NCBI RefSeq assembly: GCF_004005865.1
Contig: NZ_SACN01000001.1
Coordinates: 1,426,001 to 1,490,000 of the forward strand
Source: Sphingomonas crocodyli
GTDB taxonomy: Bacteria; Pseudomonadota; Alphaproteobacteria; Sphingomonadales; Sphingomonadaceae
DNA length: 64,000 bases
Reading direction: 5' to 3'
Each line of letters opens with the position of its first letter. The stretch's first letter is position 1. A program made the translations under genes and the position numbers. Shown here in pieces: positions 50,333 to 59,643 of the stretch. The notes below the pieces were generated by a model that saw only the letters and a program-made list of their open reading frames with translations, was not told the DNA's origin and made no database searches.

Positions 50333-52711
50333 ATGCGTTTCAGCACCCTCGCGCTCTGCGGCGTGTCCGTTCTGGCCACCGCAGCGCACGCCGAACAGGC
50401 GGGGCCGCCGCTCGACAACACATCGCTCGAAGAAATCGTCGTGACCGCACAGCGGCGCGAGGAAAGCCTGCAGAAGGTTCCCGTCGCCGTCACCGCGATC
50501 AGCAGCGAACAGCTCGATCAGATGCGGATCACCAACGTCAAAAATCTGGCGGGCCTCGCCCCCAGCCTGCAGATCAATACGCAGGGCCTTGCGTCCAACC
50601 CGACGATCATCATCCGCGGCATCGCATCGGGCACGTCGAACAATGCGGTCGATCCGAAGGTCGGCATCTATCTCGACGGCGTCTATATCGGCCGCACGGT
50701 CGGCTCGGTGTTCGATCTGGCCGATATCCAGCGGGTCGAGGTGCTGCGTGGTCCGCAGGGCACCCTGTTCGGCCGTAATGCCACGTCGGGCGCGATCAGC
50801 CTCGTCTCCGCCGCGCCCAAGGGCGAATGGGGGCTGAAGGCCACCGGATCCTACGGCAATTACGATGCGTGGCGCGGCAAGGCGGTGCTCGATCTGCCCG
50901 CCTTCGGCCCCTTCACCGTCAAGCTCGCCTATCTCCACGATCAGATCGACGGCGACTATACCAACCTGATCGGCGGCAAGACGTTCAACCTGTCGCTGCG
51001 CGATCCGTCTTTCGGCACGCAGACCTATGCGAAGAAGCTGGGCGGCCGGAATATCGACGGCGGCCAGATCGCGGTGCGCGGCGAGTTCGGATCGCTCGTC
51101 ACCGATTACCGCTTCGATTATACGGACTCGCGCTCGGTCGCGCGCCCTGCGCAGAATTTCGGCGTGATCCCCGATCAGTCGGGTCAGATCCTCGCGCCGA
51201 TCTTCGCGCTTCAGCCTTTGTTCGGGGGCATCACCAACACATCGCCCACCCGGCTTCGCGCGGTCGCCAATGCGACCAGCGAGGAACATGTGGTGACGCA
51301 GGGCCACAGCTTCACGATGACGCTGAACGCGACCGATCGTCTGACGGTCAAGAGCATCACCGCCTATCGCAAGTTCCGGCAGGATCCGAACCTGTTCGAT
51401 CTCGCCTCGACCGGCGGCCTGCGTTTCACCTTCGCGCAGTTCGGCGCGCTGATCACACCGGGGCTCACCCCCGCGCAGATCCAGGGCGCCTTGTTCGCGC
51501 CCGCTAACATCCCCGGCCCGAACGATTACTTCTTCTCGCTGCTGGCGGCGCGCAAGACCAGCCAGCGGCAGTTCAGCCAGGAGGTTCAGTTCCAGATCGA
51601 CGGCGACAATTACGATTTGACCACGGGCGTCTTCTATTTCCACGAACGATCGCCCGCGACCGACATTCTGGGCGTGCTCCAGCCGATGCCGGGCGGCGTG
51701 AACGTGCCGAGCCCGCTCGACGCCGCATTCGGCAGCGGCGTTACCCGCACGCTGGCGATCAACGACAGCTGGGCGGGCTACGGCCAGCTCACCTACCACC
51801 TGACCGACACGTTCGACGTGACCGCGGGTCTGCGCGGCACGATCGACGATCGTGAGAACGTCATCTCGTCGGTGTCGGGTGCGCAGGGCGGTCAGCTGGG
51901 TGTTGGCACCTACAAGGTCTCGTACAAGCGGCTCACCTATACCGGCATCGCGACCTGGCGGCCGAACAGCGACGCCACCGTCTATGCCAAGGTGTCCAGC
52001 GGCTATGTCGCGGGCGGCATCCTGAGCGGTATCGCCTACAAGCCCGAAACGCTGCTGGCCTACGAAGTGGGCGCGAAGACGCAGCTGTTCAACAACCGGC
52101 TGCGCCTGAACGCCTCGGCCTATATCAGCGACTATAAGGATCTGCAGACGCAGAACTTCATCAACGGGCGCCAATTCTTCGACAATGCCGGTAAGGCCGA
52201 CATCAAGGGCTTCGAACTGGAGGCCGAATGGCTGCCGGTGCGCGGCCTGATGCTCAGCGGGAACATCGGCTATGCGGACCTGAACTATAAGACGTTCATC
52301 CTGAACGGCGTCGACGTCGCCAGCTTCGCGCGCACGACCTACAGCTCGAAATGGACCGGCCGGCTGAGCGCGCAATATGATGCGCCCGATATGGGCAATG
52401 GCATGCACCTGCAGGGCCGGGCCGAGGGGCGCTATCGCAGCCACTATTTCCTGACGTCCACCCCGCAACGGAACATCCTGAACGGGCAAACGGTGCTGGA
52501 AGAGTTCAACCGGCGGCCGGGCTACTGGCTGGTCGACGGCCGCTTCGGGCTGGTCGACATTCCGGTCGGCGGCGCGAAGGCGTCGGTTTCGGCCTTCGGT
52601 CAGAACCTGTTCGACAAGAAGATCGTGTCGTTCGGTGCATCGGTGCTGGCGCTGTCCGGCACCTATGAGCGCGGACGCACGTACGGCGTCGAACTCGGCT
52701 TCGCATTTTGA
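50333..52711 (+). CDS. TonB-dependent receptor
   Basis: 792 residues. Signal peptide (LALCGVSVLATAAHA), TonB box region LEEIVVTAQRREESLQKVPV, plug with GIYLDGVYIGRTVGSVFDLA and LRGPQGTLFGRNATSGAI, and an outer-membrane barrel ending in Phe (VELGFAF). It lacks the STN domain, so it imports but does not signal. The type is the large sphingomonad group often linked to aromatic, terpenoid or steroid substrates. It is convergent with the next receptor, with a hairpin between, and its ligand may be the substrate of the enzyme operon at 55.5-59.6 kb. Confidence 0.92.
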   Translation: MRFSTLALCGVSVLATAAHAEQAGPPLDNTSLEEIVVTAQRREESLQKVPVAVTAISSEQLDQMRITNVKNLAGLAPSLQINTQGLASNPTIIIRGIASGTSNNAVDPKVGIYLDGVYIGRTVGSVFDLADIQRVEVLRGPQGTLFGRNATSGAISLVSAAPKGEWGLKATGSYGNYDAWRGKAVLDLPAFGPFTVKLAYLHDQIDGDYTNLIGGKTFNLSLRDPSFGTQTYAKKLGGRNIDGGQIAVRGEFGSLVTDYRFDYTDSRSVARPAQNFGVIPDQSGQILAPIFALQPLFGGITNTSPTRLRAVANATSEEHVVTQGHSFTMTLNATDRLTVKSITAYRKFRQDPNLFDLASTGGLRFTFAQFGALITPGLTPAQIQGALFAPANIPGPNDYFFSLLAARKTSQRQFSQEVQFQIDGDNYDLTTGVFYFHERSPATDILGVLQPMPGGVNVPSPLDAAFGSGVTRTLAINDSWAGYGQLTYHLTDTFDVTAGLRGTIDDRENVISSVSGAQGGQLGVGTYKVSYKRLTYTGIATWRPNSDATVYAKVSSGYVAGGILSGIAYKPETLLAYEVGAKTQLFNNRLRLNASAYISDYKDLQTQNFINGRQFFDNAGKADIKGFELEAEWLPVRGLMLSGNIGYADLNYKTFILNGVDVASFARTTYSSKWTGRLSAQYDAPDMGNGMHLQGRAEGRYRSHYFLTSTPQRNILNGQTVLEEFNRRPGYWLVDGRFGLVDIPVGGAKASVSAFGQNLFDKKIVSFGASVLALSGTYERGRTYGVELGFAF

Positions 52712-52717
52712 TGGGGC

Positions 52718-52744
52718 GCCGGGGGGGGCATTGCCCGCCCCGGC
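52718..52744. terminator. GC-rich hairpin between convergent TonB receptors
   Basis: GCCGGGG at 52718-52724 pairs with CCCCGGC at 52738-52744, and an inner GGGC/GCCC pair closes an ATT loop with one G-G mismatch between the blocks. It lies between the two receptor stops (52711 and 52755). No U tract on either strand. Confidence 0.5.
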
Positions 52745-52754
52745 AAAACCCGGA

Positions 52755-55217
52755 TCAGAAGTCGACCTTGAACTCGACGAGGAAGCGGCGCGGTTCGGCA
52801 TAGAGCTGCCCGCCGAAACCGAGCGAACCGAAGTCGATGCCGTACATCACCTGATCCTCGTTCAGCAGATTGTCGCCCGAGAGCGCGATCTCACCCTTGG
52901 CCCGTCCACCCAGAGCAATCTCGCTCAGCGCGATGCGCGCGCTGACCGTGTTCGTCGCCGGGCCGGCAATGTCCCGCTGGAACGGGTTCACCGCATCGTT
53001 GGGATGGTAGAAGATCTTGCTGCGATAGGCATAAGCGACCCGTGCCGACAACACGCCCATGCTCATCGGCGCAAAGGTATAGTCGGCCGCCAGGTTCGAA
53101 TTGAACTTGGCCACGTTCGGGAAGCGCGCGGTCGCCGCGATATCGCTGACCGTGTTGGTGTTGGGGTTCAGGAACAGGAACTGCTTATACTTCGGATCGG
53201 TGTAGCCCATCGATCCCGACAGCGTCAGCCCTCGCGCGGGAAGCGCGGTGATTTCCAGTTCGACGCCCTTGAACTCGGCCTTGCCCGCATTGACCAGCAA
53301 TGTCGTGGCGCCGCCGCTGCCCGCCGCGAATTGCGGCACCTGCAGATCGTCATATTTGCTCAGGAACGCCGCCGCGTTGATGCGCAGATGCCGGTCGAAC
53401 AGGTCCAGCTTCGCACCGGCTTCGTAGGAGGTCAGCTTTTCCGGCTTGAACGAATTGAGCCGATAGACGCCGCCGGGGCAGGCGCCCGTCGCCGTCGGCG
53501 CGGTGCAGATGCCGTCGGCGCGCGGATTAAACCCGCCCGATTTATAGCCGGTCGAACCCTTGGCATAGACCAAAGCAGACGGCGCGACCTGATAGCTGAG
53601 CGAGCCCAGGAATGCGGTATTCTCGAAGCTGATCCCCTGCGACGTGTTCGATGCGTTGGGCACGCCGTTGGTCGCGTTGGCGATCGTCGTGGCCTTCTTG
53701 TCCTTGGTGTAACGGATGCCGCCGGTCACCTCGAGCTTCTCGTCCAGCGCCTGCGGCTTCCAGCTCAGCTGCCCGAACGCGGCGTAGGATTTGGACGTCT
53801 GGCGATAGGCGGCGAGCGGCGATGTGTTGAGGCCGATCAGGTCGATATTCTGCGCGACCAGCGCATCGCGCACCGCCGTCGGTATGCCGAGGAACGGCAA
53901 GGCGAACGGCGACAGAACCAGCGTCAGATTCTGGTTGTTATTCTCCGACACGCGCTCGCGGAAATAATAGGCGCCCAGCACGTAGGAGAAGTCGCCAGTA
54001 TTGCCGAGCAGCTGCAACTCTTCCGAAAACTGGCGCTGGCGCTGCGGCGAATTGAAGCCGTTATAGGGCGACACCGATTTGATCGAGGTGAGCGTGGGCG
54101 ATGTGAAATCGAGCACGCGGCCCTTCAGGTCGCCCTGGCCGGACAGCGACAGCGAGTTCTTCATTAGCAGCTTGCGGTAGCCGGTGATCGACTTGATCGT
54201 GAAGGCATCCGACACTTCGTAGGATGCGGTCAGGCTGTGGCCCTGGCTGCGCGTCTGCGATCCGTAATTGTTGCCCGGCAGGCCGCTCGGCTGCTGGAGG
54301 CCCGAGTTCAGGCGCACGCCCGCGCCGATGAACTGGAGCGGCGCGCCGCCCAGGCCGGCGGAGCGGCCATAATAAGTGCGCGCGTCGGGGCTGAGCGCGA
54401 CCGTCTGGAAGAAGGCCGAGGCACCGGTGCGATCGTCCCAATCGAACGCATAGTTGAACTGGAACGCGCCGAAATCACCGCGCAGGCCCAGCCCGAATGC
54501 GTCGACGTTCAGCGAGCCCGGATCCTTGCGCTTTGGGGTGAGCAAATTGTCGAAATAGCCGTTGCGTTCGCGGTGCAGATAGGTGGCCGAGGCGGAGAGG
54601 CCGGAATCGCCGAACTCGCCGGTGTCGATGCGGACCTTGCCCGAAATGTTGCGGCGGGTGCCGTAGCCGACCTTGGCCGACACGCCGAACTCGTCCTGCG
54701 GCTTCTTCGACAGCAGCTGGATCGCGCCGCCGGTCGTGTTGCGGCCGAACAATGTGCCCTGCGGACCGCGCAGCACCTCGATCCGCTCCACGTCGACCAG
54801 ATCGAACAGCGAGCCGGCGCTGCGCGCGACATAGACGCCGTCGAGATAGATGCCGACGGCGGTGTCGAGGCCGAGCGACGGATCGGTCTGGCCGATGCCG
54901 CGAATGGTGATCGACGCGGCGGACAGCGACGAGGATTGTTGGCTGATGATCAGGTTCGGCGCGACCTGCGCGACCTTGTCGACCGACTGGACGTTCATCT
55001 TCTCGAGCGTCTTGTTGTCGAGCGCGGTGATCGCGATCGGCGTCTTCTGAAGCGATTCCGATGTGCGGCGCGCGGTGACGACGATGTCCTGCAGGGTGGC
55101 CACGCCTTCATCCGATTGCGCGGCCGGTGTGGTCGGTGCGGTTTGCGCGAACGCACTCGTGCTGGCGACGGCCAGCGCGATCAGCGCCGGACGCGCGAGA
55201 AGAGTCACTTTGTCCAT
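52755..55217 (-). CDS. TonB-dependent receptor
   Basis: 820 residues. Signal peptide (LIALAVASTSAFAQTA), LQDIVVTARRTSESLQKTPI as TonB box region, plug motif GIYLDGVYVARSAGSLFDLV and LRGPQGTLFGRNTTGGAI, and barrel end RRFLVEFKVDF with terminal Phe. It is the same type as its convergent neighbour but too divergent to be a recent duplicate. The ATG at 55217 gives a proper signal peptide. It is divergent from the SDR/OYE operon over a 268-bp gap that includes the palindrome CCTTATAAGG (55356-55365), so receptor and enzymes may be co-regulated. Confidence 0.92.
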   Translation of the reverse strand: MDKVTLLARPALIALAVASTSAFAQTAPTTPAAQSDEGVATLQDIVVTARRTSESLQKTPIAITALDNKTLEKMNVQSVDKVAQVAPNLIISQQSSSLSAASITIRGIGQTDPSLGLDTAVGIYLDGVYVARSAGSLFDLVDVERIEVLRGPQGTLFGRNTTGGAIQLLSKKPQDEFGVSAKVGYGTRRNISGKVRIDTGEFGDSGLSASATYLHRERNGYFDNLLTPKRKDPGSLNVDAFGLGLRGDFGAFQFNYAFDWDDRTGASAFFQTVALSPDARTYYGRSAGLGGAPLQFIGAGVRLNSGLQQPSGLPGNNYGSQTRSQGHSLTASYEVSDAFTIKSITGYRKLLMKNSLSLSGQGDLKGRVLDFTSPTLTSIKSVSPYNGFNSPQRQRQFSEELQLLGNTGDFSYVLGAYYFRERVSENNNQNLTLVLSPFALPFLGIPTAVRDALVAQNIDLIGLNTSPLAAYRQTSKSYAAFGQLSWKPQALDEKLEVTGGIRYTKDKKATTIANATNGVPNASNTSQGISFENTAFLGSLSYQVAPSALVYAKGSTGYKSGGFNPRADGICTAPTATGACPGGVYRLNSFKPEKLTSYEAGAKLDLFDRHLRINAAAFLSKYDDLQVPQFAAGSGGATTLLVNAGKAEFKGVELEITALPARGLTLSGSMGYTDPKYKQFLFLNPNTNTVSDIAATARFPNVAKFNSNLAADYTFAPMSMGVLSARVAYAYRSKIFYHPNDAVNPFQRDIAGPATNTVSARIALSEIALGGRAKGEIALSGDNLLNEDQVMYGIDFGSLGFGGQLYAEPRRFLVEFKVDF

Positions 55218-55485
55218 AATGTCATCCCCATCTACCTGAGTGCGCCCAGGCTGTTTTGAGGCCGCGCGCAATCGCGCGAAAACGCGATCTGCACGGCCCG
55301 GTTGATTGTCAGCGCGGATTTGCGAGACAGGGTGTAACAGTTAACCGCTCTTCGTCCTTATAAGGGCGTCTAATGGCTGATTTTCCGGCGTTTCGGAGCC
55401 ATGCGTCCCCGCACTGGTGCTGCGATCGCGACAGGCGCTGCTTGTCGTCCGGATAAGAAAGCAGCCCACAGGGCGGGGAGAGGAA

Positions 55486-56238
55486 ATGGCATCGCAATTT
55501 GACGGAAAGGTCGCGCTGGTGACGGGCGCGGGCGGCGGGATCGGGCGTGCGACGGCGATCGCTTTCGCGCGCGAAGGGGCGCGCGTGGTGGTCTCGGATC
55601 TGCCGGGCGATGCGGGCGCGGAAACGGTGTCCATGATCGCGTCGGCCGGGGGCGAAGCGCGCTTCATCCCCTGCAACGTCGCGGATGAACAGGCGGTCGA
55701 CGCGCTGATCGCCGGGACGGTCGATGCCTTCGGTCGGCTCGATGTCGCGTTCAACAATGCCGGCGTCAATCTGGAAGACGATATGTGGGACAACCCGGTC
55801 GCCTTCGAACGCACGCTCGCGGTCAATCTGGCGGGCGTCGCCGCGTGCATCCGGGCCGAAGTGCGTCAGATGCTGGCGCAGGGATCGGGCGGCGCGATTG
55901 TCAACACGTCGTCGATCAACGGCATCACCGGATCGCCGCAGGTGGGCTATGTCGCGTCCAAACATGCGGTGATCGGCCTTACCCGATCGGCGGCGCTGAC
56001 TTACGCGCGCGCGAGCATTCGCGTGAATGCGGTCTGCCCCGGCGCGGTGCGCACGCCGATGACGGCCAAGTTCGATGCCATGCCGGAAATCCGCGCCGCG
56101 ATCGAGCAGATGACCCCGATGGGTCGCATCGCCCAGCCCGAGGAGATCGCTTCGGCGGTCCTCTGGCTCTGTTCGGATGGCGCCAGCTTCGTGACCGGCC
56201 ATCCGCTGGTCATCGACGGCGGCGCGACGGCGCAGTGA
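55486..56238 (+). CDS. Short-chain dehydrogenase/reductase
   Basis: 250 residues, classical SDR. VTGAGGGIGRATAIAFAREG binds the cofactor, FNNAGVNLEDD follows, and the catalytic Ser and YxxxK are in NTSSINGITG and VGYVASKHAV. The Asp in VVSDLPGD indicates NAD(H) preference. It starts the enzyme operon, 11 bp before the flavin oxidoreductase. The ATG at 55486 follows GGGGAGAGGAA. A hydroxyl group of an alicyclic compound is a likely target. Confidence 0.9.
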   Translation: MASQFDGKVALVTGAGGGIGRATAIAFAREGARVVVSDLPGDAGAETVSMIASAGGEARFIPCNVADEQAVDALIAGTVDAFGRLDVAFNNAGVNLEDDMWDNPVAFERTLAVNLAGVAACIRAEVRQMLAQGSGGAIVNTSSINGITGSPQVGYVASKHAVIGLTRSAALTYARASIRVNAVCPGAVRTPMTAKFDAMPEIRAAIEQMTPMGRIAQPEEIASAVLWLCSDGASFVTGHPLVIDGGATAQ

Positions 56239-56249
56239 AGGAGAGGATC

Positions 56250-58376
56250 ATGGCGCGCGGCAGCAACAGCCATCCCGCCCTTTTGTCCGAAGGGCGGATC
56301 GGATCGATGGTTCTCAAGAACCGGATGATCGTCACCGCGATGGGCGTCAGCCTGTCGGAAGCGGACGGCACGGTCGGCGATCGGCTGATCGATTATCATG
56401 TCGCGCAGGCCAAGGGCGGGGCGGGGATGATCATCACCGGCGTCACCGGGGTCGCCTGGCCGGTGGGCGGCGTATCGCCCAACCAGACCGCGATTTCGGA
56501 CGATCGCTTCCTTCCCGGCCTCACCCGGCTGGCCGATGCGGTTCACGCGGGCGGCGCGAAGATTGCCGCGCAGCTCCATCATGGCGGGCTGGTCGCGGCC
56601 TATTCGGCGCTCGACGGGCATCCGCTCTGGGCGCCCGCGATCCCGCCGGGCGTCAGCGCCGACTTCATCCAATATTTCCTGCCCGAAGAAATCGCCGCCT
56701 TCATCGGCGACGGCACGATGCCGTCGATCAAGGTGATGGACGAGGATGATATCGCGCTCGCCATCCGCCAGTTCGCCGACGCCGCCGTCCGCGCCAAGAA
56801 AGCGGGCTTCGACGGGGTCGAAGTGCATGGCGGGCACGGCTATCTGCTGTCCGCCTTCGTCTCGCCCGTCACCAACAGCCGCACCGACGGCTATGGCGGC
56901 AAGACCGCACCCGAACGCGCCCGCCTGCTGATCGAGGTGGTCCGCGCCGTCCGCGCCGCGATCGGCCCCGATTTCCCGATGTGGGTGAAGATCGACAGTC
57001 GTGAGGTCGGCAAGGAAGGCGGCATCACGATCGACGATGCGCGCGCGATCGCGCCGCTGATCGAGGCGGCGGGCGCCGACGCGATCACCGTCAGCGCCTA
57101 TCACGATATCGGCCAGGCCAAGCTCCATTCCGCATCGAACATCCCGCACGAACCCGGCGCGCACCTGGAATCCGCCAAGGCGATCAAGGAGACTTTGCGT
57201 ATCCCCGTCATCGCCTCGGGCCGGCTGGAAATGGATGTCGCGGACAAGGTGCTGGCGCGCGGCGGGTTCGATTTCTTGGCGATGGGGCGCAAGCTGCTCG
57301 CCGATCCCGAACTGCCCAACAAGCTGGCCGAAGGGCGCATCGGCGACGTGCGCCCGTGCATCTATTGCTACACCTGCGTCAGCAACATCTACATCCGCGT
57401 GCCGGTGCGCTGCGCGGTGCGGCCGGAGACGGCCTATGAAGGGCAGGATTGGCTGCCGAAACATGACAAGCGCCGCGTCGTCGTGATCGGCGGCGGGCCG
57501 GGCGGGATGGAGGCGGCGCGCCGGCTCGATCTGGGCGGAGACGAGGTGATCCTGCTCGAAAAGGCCGATCGGCTCGGCGGCACCTTGCGCTTCGCGGGTC
57601 TCGCCTACGAACCCAATGAACGGCTGCTCGATTGGCTGCGCGGGCAGATCGATGCATCGTCGGTCGACGTGCGGCTGGGCACCGAGGCGACGGTCGATCT
57701 GGTCACGTCGCTGCGGCCCGATCGCGTCCTTGTCGCGACCGGCGCGGTGCGCGATATGCCGCCGATCCCCGGCGCGGAACACGATCATGTCTTCAGCGGG
57801 GATGACATGCGCGCGATGATGTTCGGCGAGAGCACCGACGCGCTCAAGCGCAAGACCAGCTGGACGACGCGCCTCGCGACCAAGGTGGGGGCCGCAACCG
57901 GCGCCACCGCCAATCTCGATCTGGTTCGCAAGGCGACGCGCAGCTGGATGCCGCTGGGCCAGAAGATCGTGATCATCGGCGGCGAACTGGTCGGCTGCGA
58001 ACTCGCCGAATTCCTGGTCGAGCGCGGGCGCGACGTGACGATCGTGGGCGATGCCGTCCGCTTCGGCGGCGGGCTGACCGCCGTGCGCCGGATGCGGCTG
58101 CTGCCCGAACTTGCCGAACATGGCGTCGCGATGTTCCCCGGATCGCGCGACATCGCGATCGACAAGGATGCGGTGCGCTTCGTCGACGGCAATGGCGCGG
58201 CGCAGGCGGTGCCGGCCGATCATGTCATCGTCGCGATGGGCGCGCATGGCGACACGAGTCTGGCCGATCAGCTGACCGCCGCCGGGCTGACGGTGCGGAG
58301 CTACGGCGACGCGACGGGCGTGAGTTACATCGAAGGCGCGATACGGGGCGCAGCCGAGGCGGTTGCCGCAGGCTGA
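56250..58376 (+). CDS. Old-yellow-enzyme-type FAD/FMN/Fe-S oxidoreductase (2,4-dienoyl-CoA reductase-like)
   Basis: 708 residues. An N-terminal OYE barrel (1 to about 350) has AAQLHHGGLV and FDGVEVHGGHGYLL. The linker carries cysteines 370, 373, 376 and 388, a spacing of C-x2-C-x2-C-x11-C; FadH-type enzymes usually show C-x2-C-x3-C-x11-C. The C-terminal half binds FAD (VVVIGGGPGGMEAARRLD) and NAD(P)H (IVIIGGELVGCELAEFL). Such enzymes reduce the C=C of an enoyl-CoA or a cyclic enone. It lies in an SDR/OYE/SDR/NTF2 operon. Confidence 0.9.
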   Translation: MARGSNSHPALLSEGRIGSMVLKNRMIVTAMGVSLSEADGTVGDRLIDYHVAQAKGGAGMIITGVTGVAWPVGGVSPNQTAISDDRFLPGLTRLADAVHAGGAKIAAQLHHGGLVAAYSALDGHPLWAPAIPPGVSADFIQYFLPEEIAAFIGDGTMPSIKVMDEDDIALAIRQFADAAVRAKKAGFDGVEVHGGHGYLLSAFVSPVTNSRTDGYGGKTAPERARLLIEVVRAVRAAIGPDFPMWVKIDSREVGKEGGITIDDARAIAPLIEAAGADAITVSAYHDIGQAKLHSASNIPHEPGAHLESAKAIKETLRIPVIASGRLEMDVADKVLARGGFDFLAMGRKLLADPELPNKLAEGRIGDVRPCIYCYTCVSNIYIRVPVRCAVRPETAYEGQDWLPKHDKRRVVVIGGGPGGMEAARRLDLGGDEVILLEKADRLGGTLRFAGLAYEPNERLLDWLRGQIDASSVDVRLGTEATVDLVTSLRPDRVLVATGAVRDMPPIPGAEHDHVFSGDDMRAMMFGESTDALKRKTSWTTRLATKVGAATGATANLDLVRKATRSWMPLGQKIVIIGGELVGCELAEFLVERGRDVTIVGDAVRFGGGLTAVRRMRLLPELAEHGVAMFPGSRDIAIDKDAVRFVDGNGAAQAVPADHVIVAMGAHGDTSLADQLTAAGLTVRSYGDATGVSYIEGAIRGAAEAVAAG

Positions 58377-58403
58377 CGTCCCGACGCGGAGGAGGAGACG
58401 GAT

Positions 58404-59180
58404 ATGCTTTTGAAAGACAAGGTCATCATCATCAGCGGCGTCGGGCCGGGCATGGGGCAATCGCTTGCCCGGATCGCCGCAGCGGAGGGCGCGAAGGTCG
58501 GCCTCGGCGCGCGCAACAAGGCGTTTATCGACGGGGTCGCGGACGAAATCCGCGCAGCAGGCGGGGAGGCGGTTGCCGTCCCCACCGACGTCACCAGCGC
58601 CGACCAATGCCGCGCGCTGGCGGCGGCGACAGAGAAGGCGTTCGGCCGGATCGATGGCCTCGTCAACTCGGCCTATATCCACGGCCCCTGGCAGACGACC
58701 GACGAGGTCGACGTGGCCGAGTTCGCCGCGGTCTATGACGTCAACTGCGCCGGTGCGCTCCGCATGGCGCAGGCGTGCCTGCCCGCGCTCAAGGCGAGCA
58801 AGGGCGCGATCGTCAACGTCTCGACCCAATCGACCGTCGATCCCTTTCCGGGCGAAGGCGCCTACGGCACCGCCAAGGGCGGCCTCAACGCGCTGACCCG
58901 GCACATGGCGAAGGATTTCGGCCGCCACGGCATTCGCGTAAACCTGACCCGCATGGGCTGGATCGGCGGCGCACCGGTCTATGGCTATATCGACAGCCAG
59001 GTCGCCGCCGGCCGCGACCGCGGCGAAGTCGTCGGGGAGATCACCGCCCGCATCGCGCTGGGCATCATCCCGCCCGAGGAGGATTGCGCCAAGGCCGTCC
59101 TGTTCCTCGTCTCCGATTATTCGAAGGTGATGAGCGGCGCCTCGGTCGACGTGAATGGCGGCCAGTACATGGCGCCGTAA
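58404..59180 (+). CDS. Short-chain dehydrogenase/reductase with variant glycine motif
   Basis: 258 residues. The cofactor motif is ISGVGPGMGQSLARI instead of TGxxxGIG, a variant seen in a subgroup of SDRs. YGTAK provides the catalytic Tyr and Lys, with Ser in NVSTQSTVD. The usual NNAG is NSAYIHG. It follows the OYE gene by 27 bp. It probably acts on a hydroxy or keto intermediate of the same pathway as the first SDR. Confidence 0.87.
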   Translation: MLLKDKVIIISGVGPGMGQSLARIAAAEGAKVGLGARNKAFIDGVADEIRAAGGEAVAVPTDVTSADQCRALAAATEKAFGRIDGLVNSAYIHGPWQTTDEVDVAEFAAVYDVNCAGALRMAQACLPALKASKGAIVNVSTQSTVDPFPGEGAYGTAKGGLNALTRHMAKDFGRHGIRVNLTRMGWIGGAPVYGYIDSQVAAGRDRGEVVGEITARIALGIIPPEEDCAKAVLFLVSDYSKVMSGASVDVNGGQYMAP

Positions 59181-59196
59181 GGGGAGGGCACTACCG

Positions 59197-59643
59197 ATGA
59201 TGTCATTGCAGGAAATGTCGGATCGGCTGGAGATCCAGGATCTGTTCGCGCGCTACAGCTTCGCGATCGACGATCGCAACTGGGATGCGCTCGACAGCGT
59301 GTTCACCCCCGATGCCGCGATCGACTATACCGAGACGGGCGGCGCGAAGGGGAATGTCACCGAGATCAAGGCGTGGCTGCCCACGGTTCTCGGCAACTTC
59401 CCAAAATATCAGCACATGGTCGCGACGACCCAGCTGACGCTCGACGGCGATCGCGCGAAAAGCCGGACGATCCTGTTCAACCCGATGGTGATGAAGGCGG
59501 GGGACGGCGGAACGCAGACCTTCTTCATCGGCCTGTGGTATCGCGACGAACTCGTCCGTACGCCCGACGGCTGGCGCATCGCATCGCGCTATGAGGAGAT
59601 GGCCTATAGCCACAATGCGCCGATGATGCAGGCGTCCGCCTAA
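59197..59643 (+). CDS. SnoaL/NTF2-like protein
   Basis: 148 residues with the cone fold pattern LEIQDLFARYSFAIDDRNWD, SVFTPDAAIDYTETGG and YEEMAYSHNAP. Proteins of this group include ketosteroid isomerase-like and dehydratase-like enzymes; the Asp/His/Tyr pocket cannot be assigned with certainty. ATG at 59197 or 59200. It ends the operon and overlaps the stop of the converging SnoaL-like gene by 4 bp. Confidence 0.8.
   Translation: MMSLQEMSDRLEIQDLFARYSFAIDDRNWDALDSVFTPDAAIDYTETGGAKGNVTEIKAWLPTVLGNFPKYQHMVATTQLTLDGDRAKSRTILFNPMVMKAGDGGTQTFFIGLWYRDELVRTPDGWRIASRYEEMAYSHNAPMMQASA

Noticed and set aside
49790..52801. 1003-codon antisense frame over a TonB receptor
   Set aside because: No signal peptide, plug or other family pattern; the receptor on the plus strand is complete from signal peptide to terminal Phe.
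56001..58928. 975-codon antisense frame over the OYE and SDR genes
   Set aside because: It spans three well-supported genes on the other strand and has no domain signature; a mirror effect of high GC at third codon positions.
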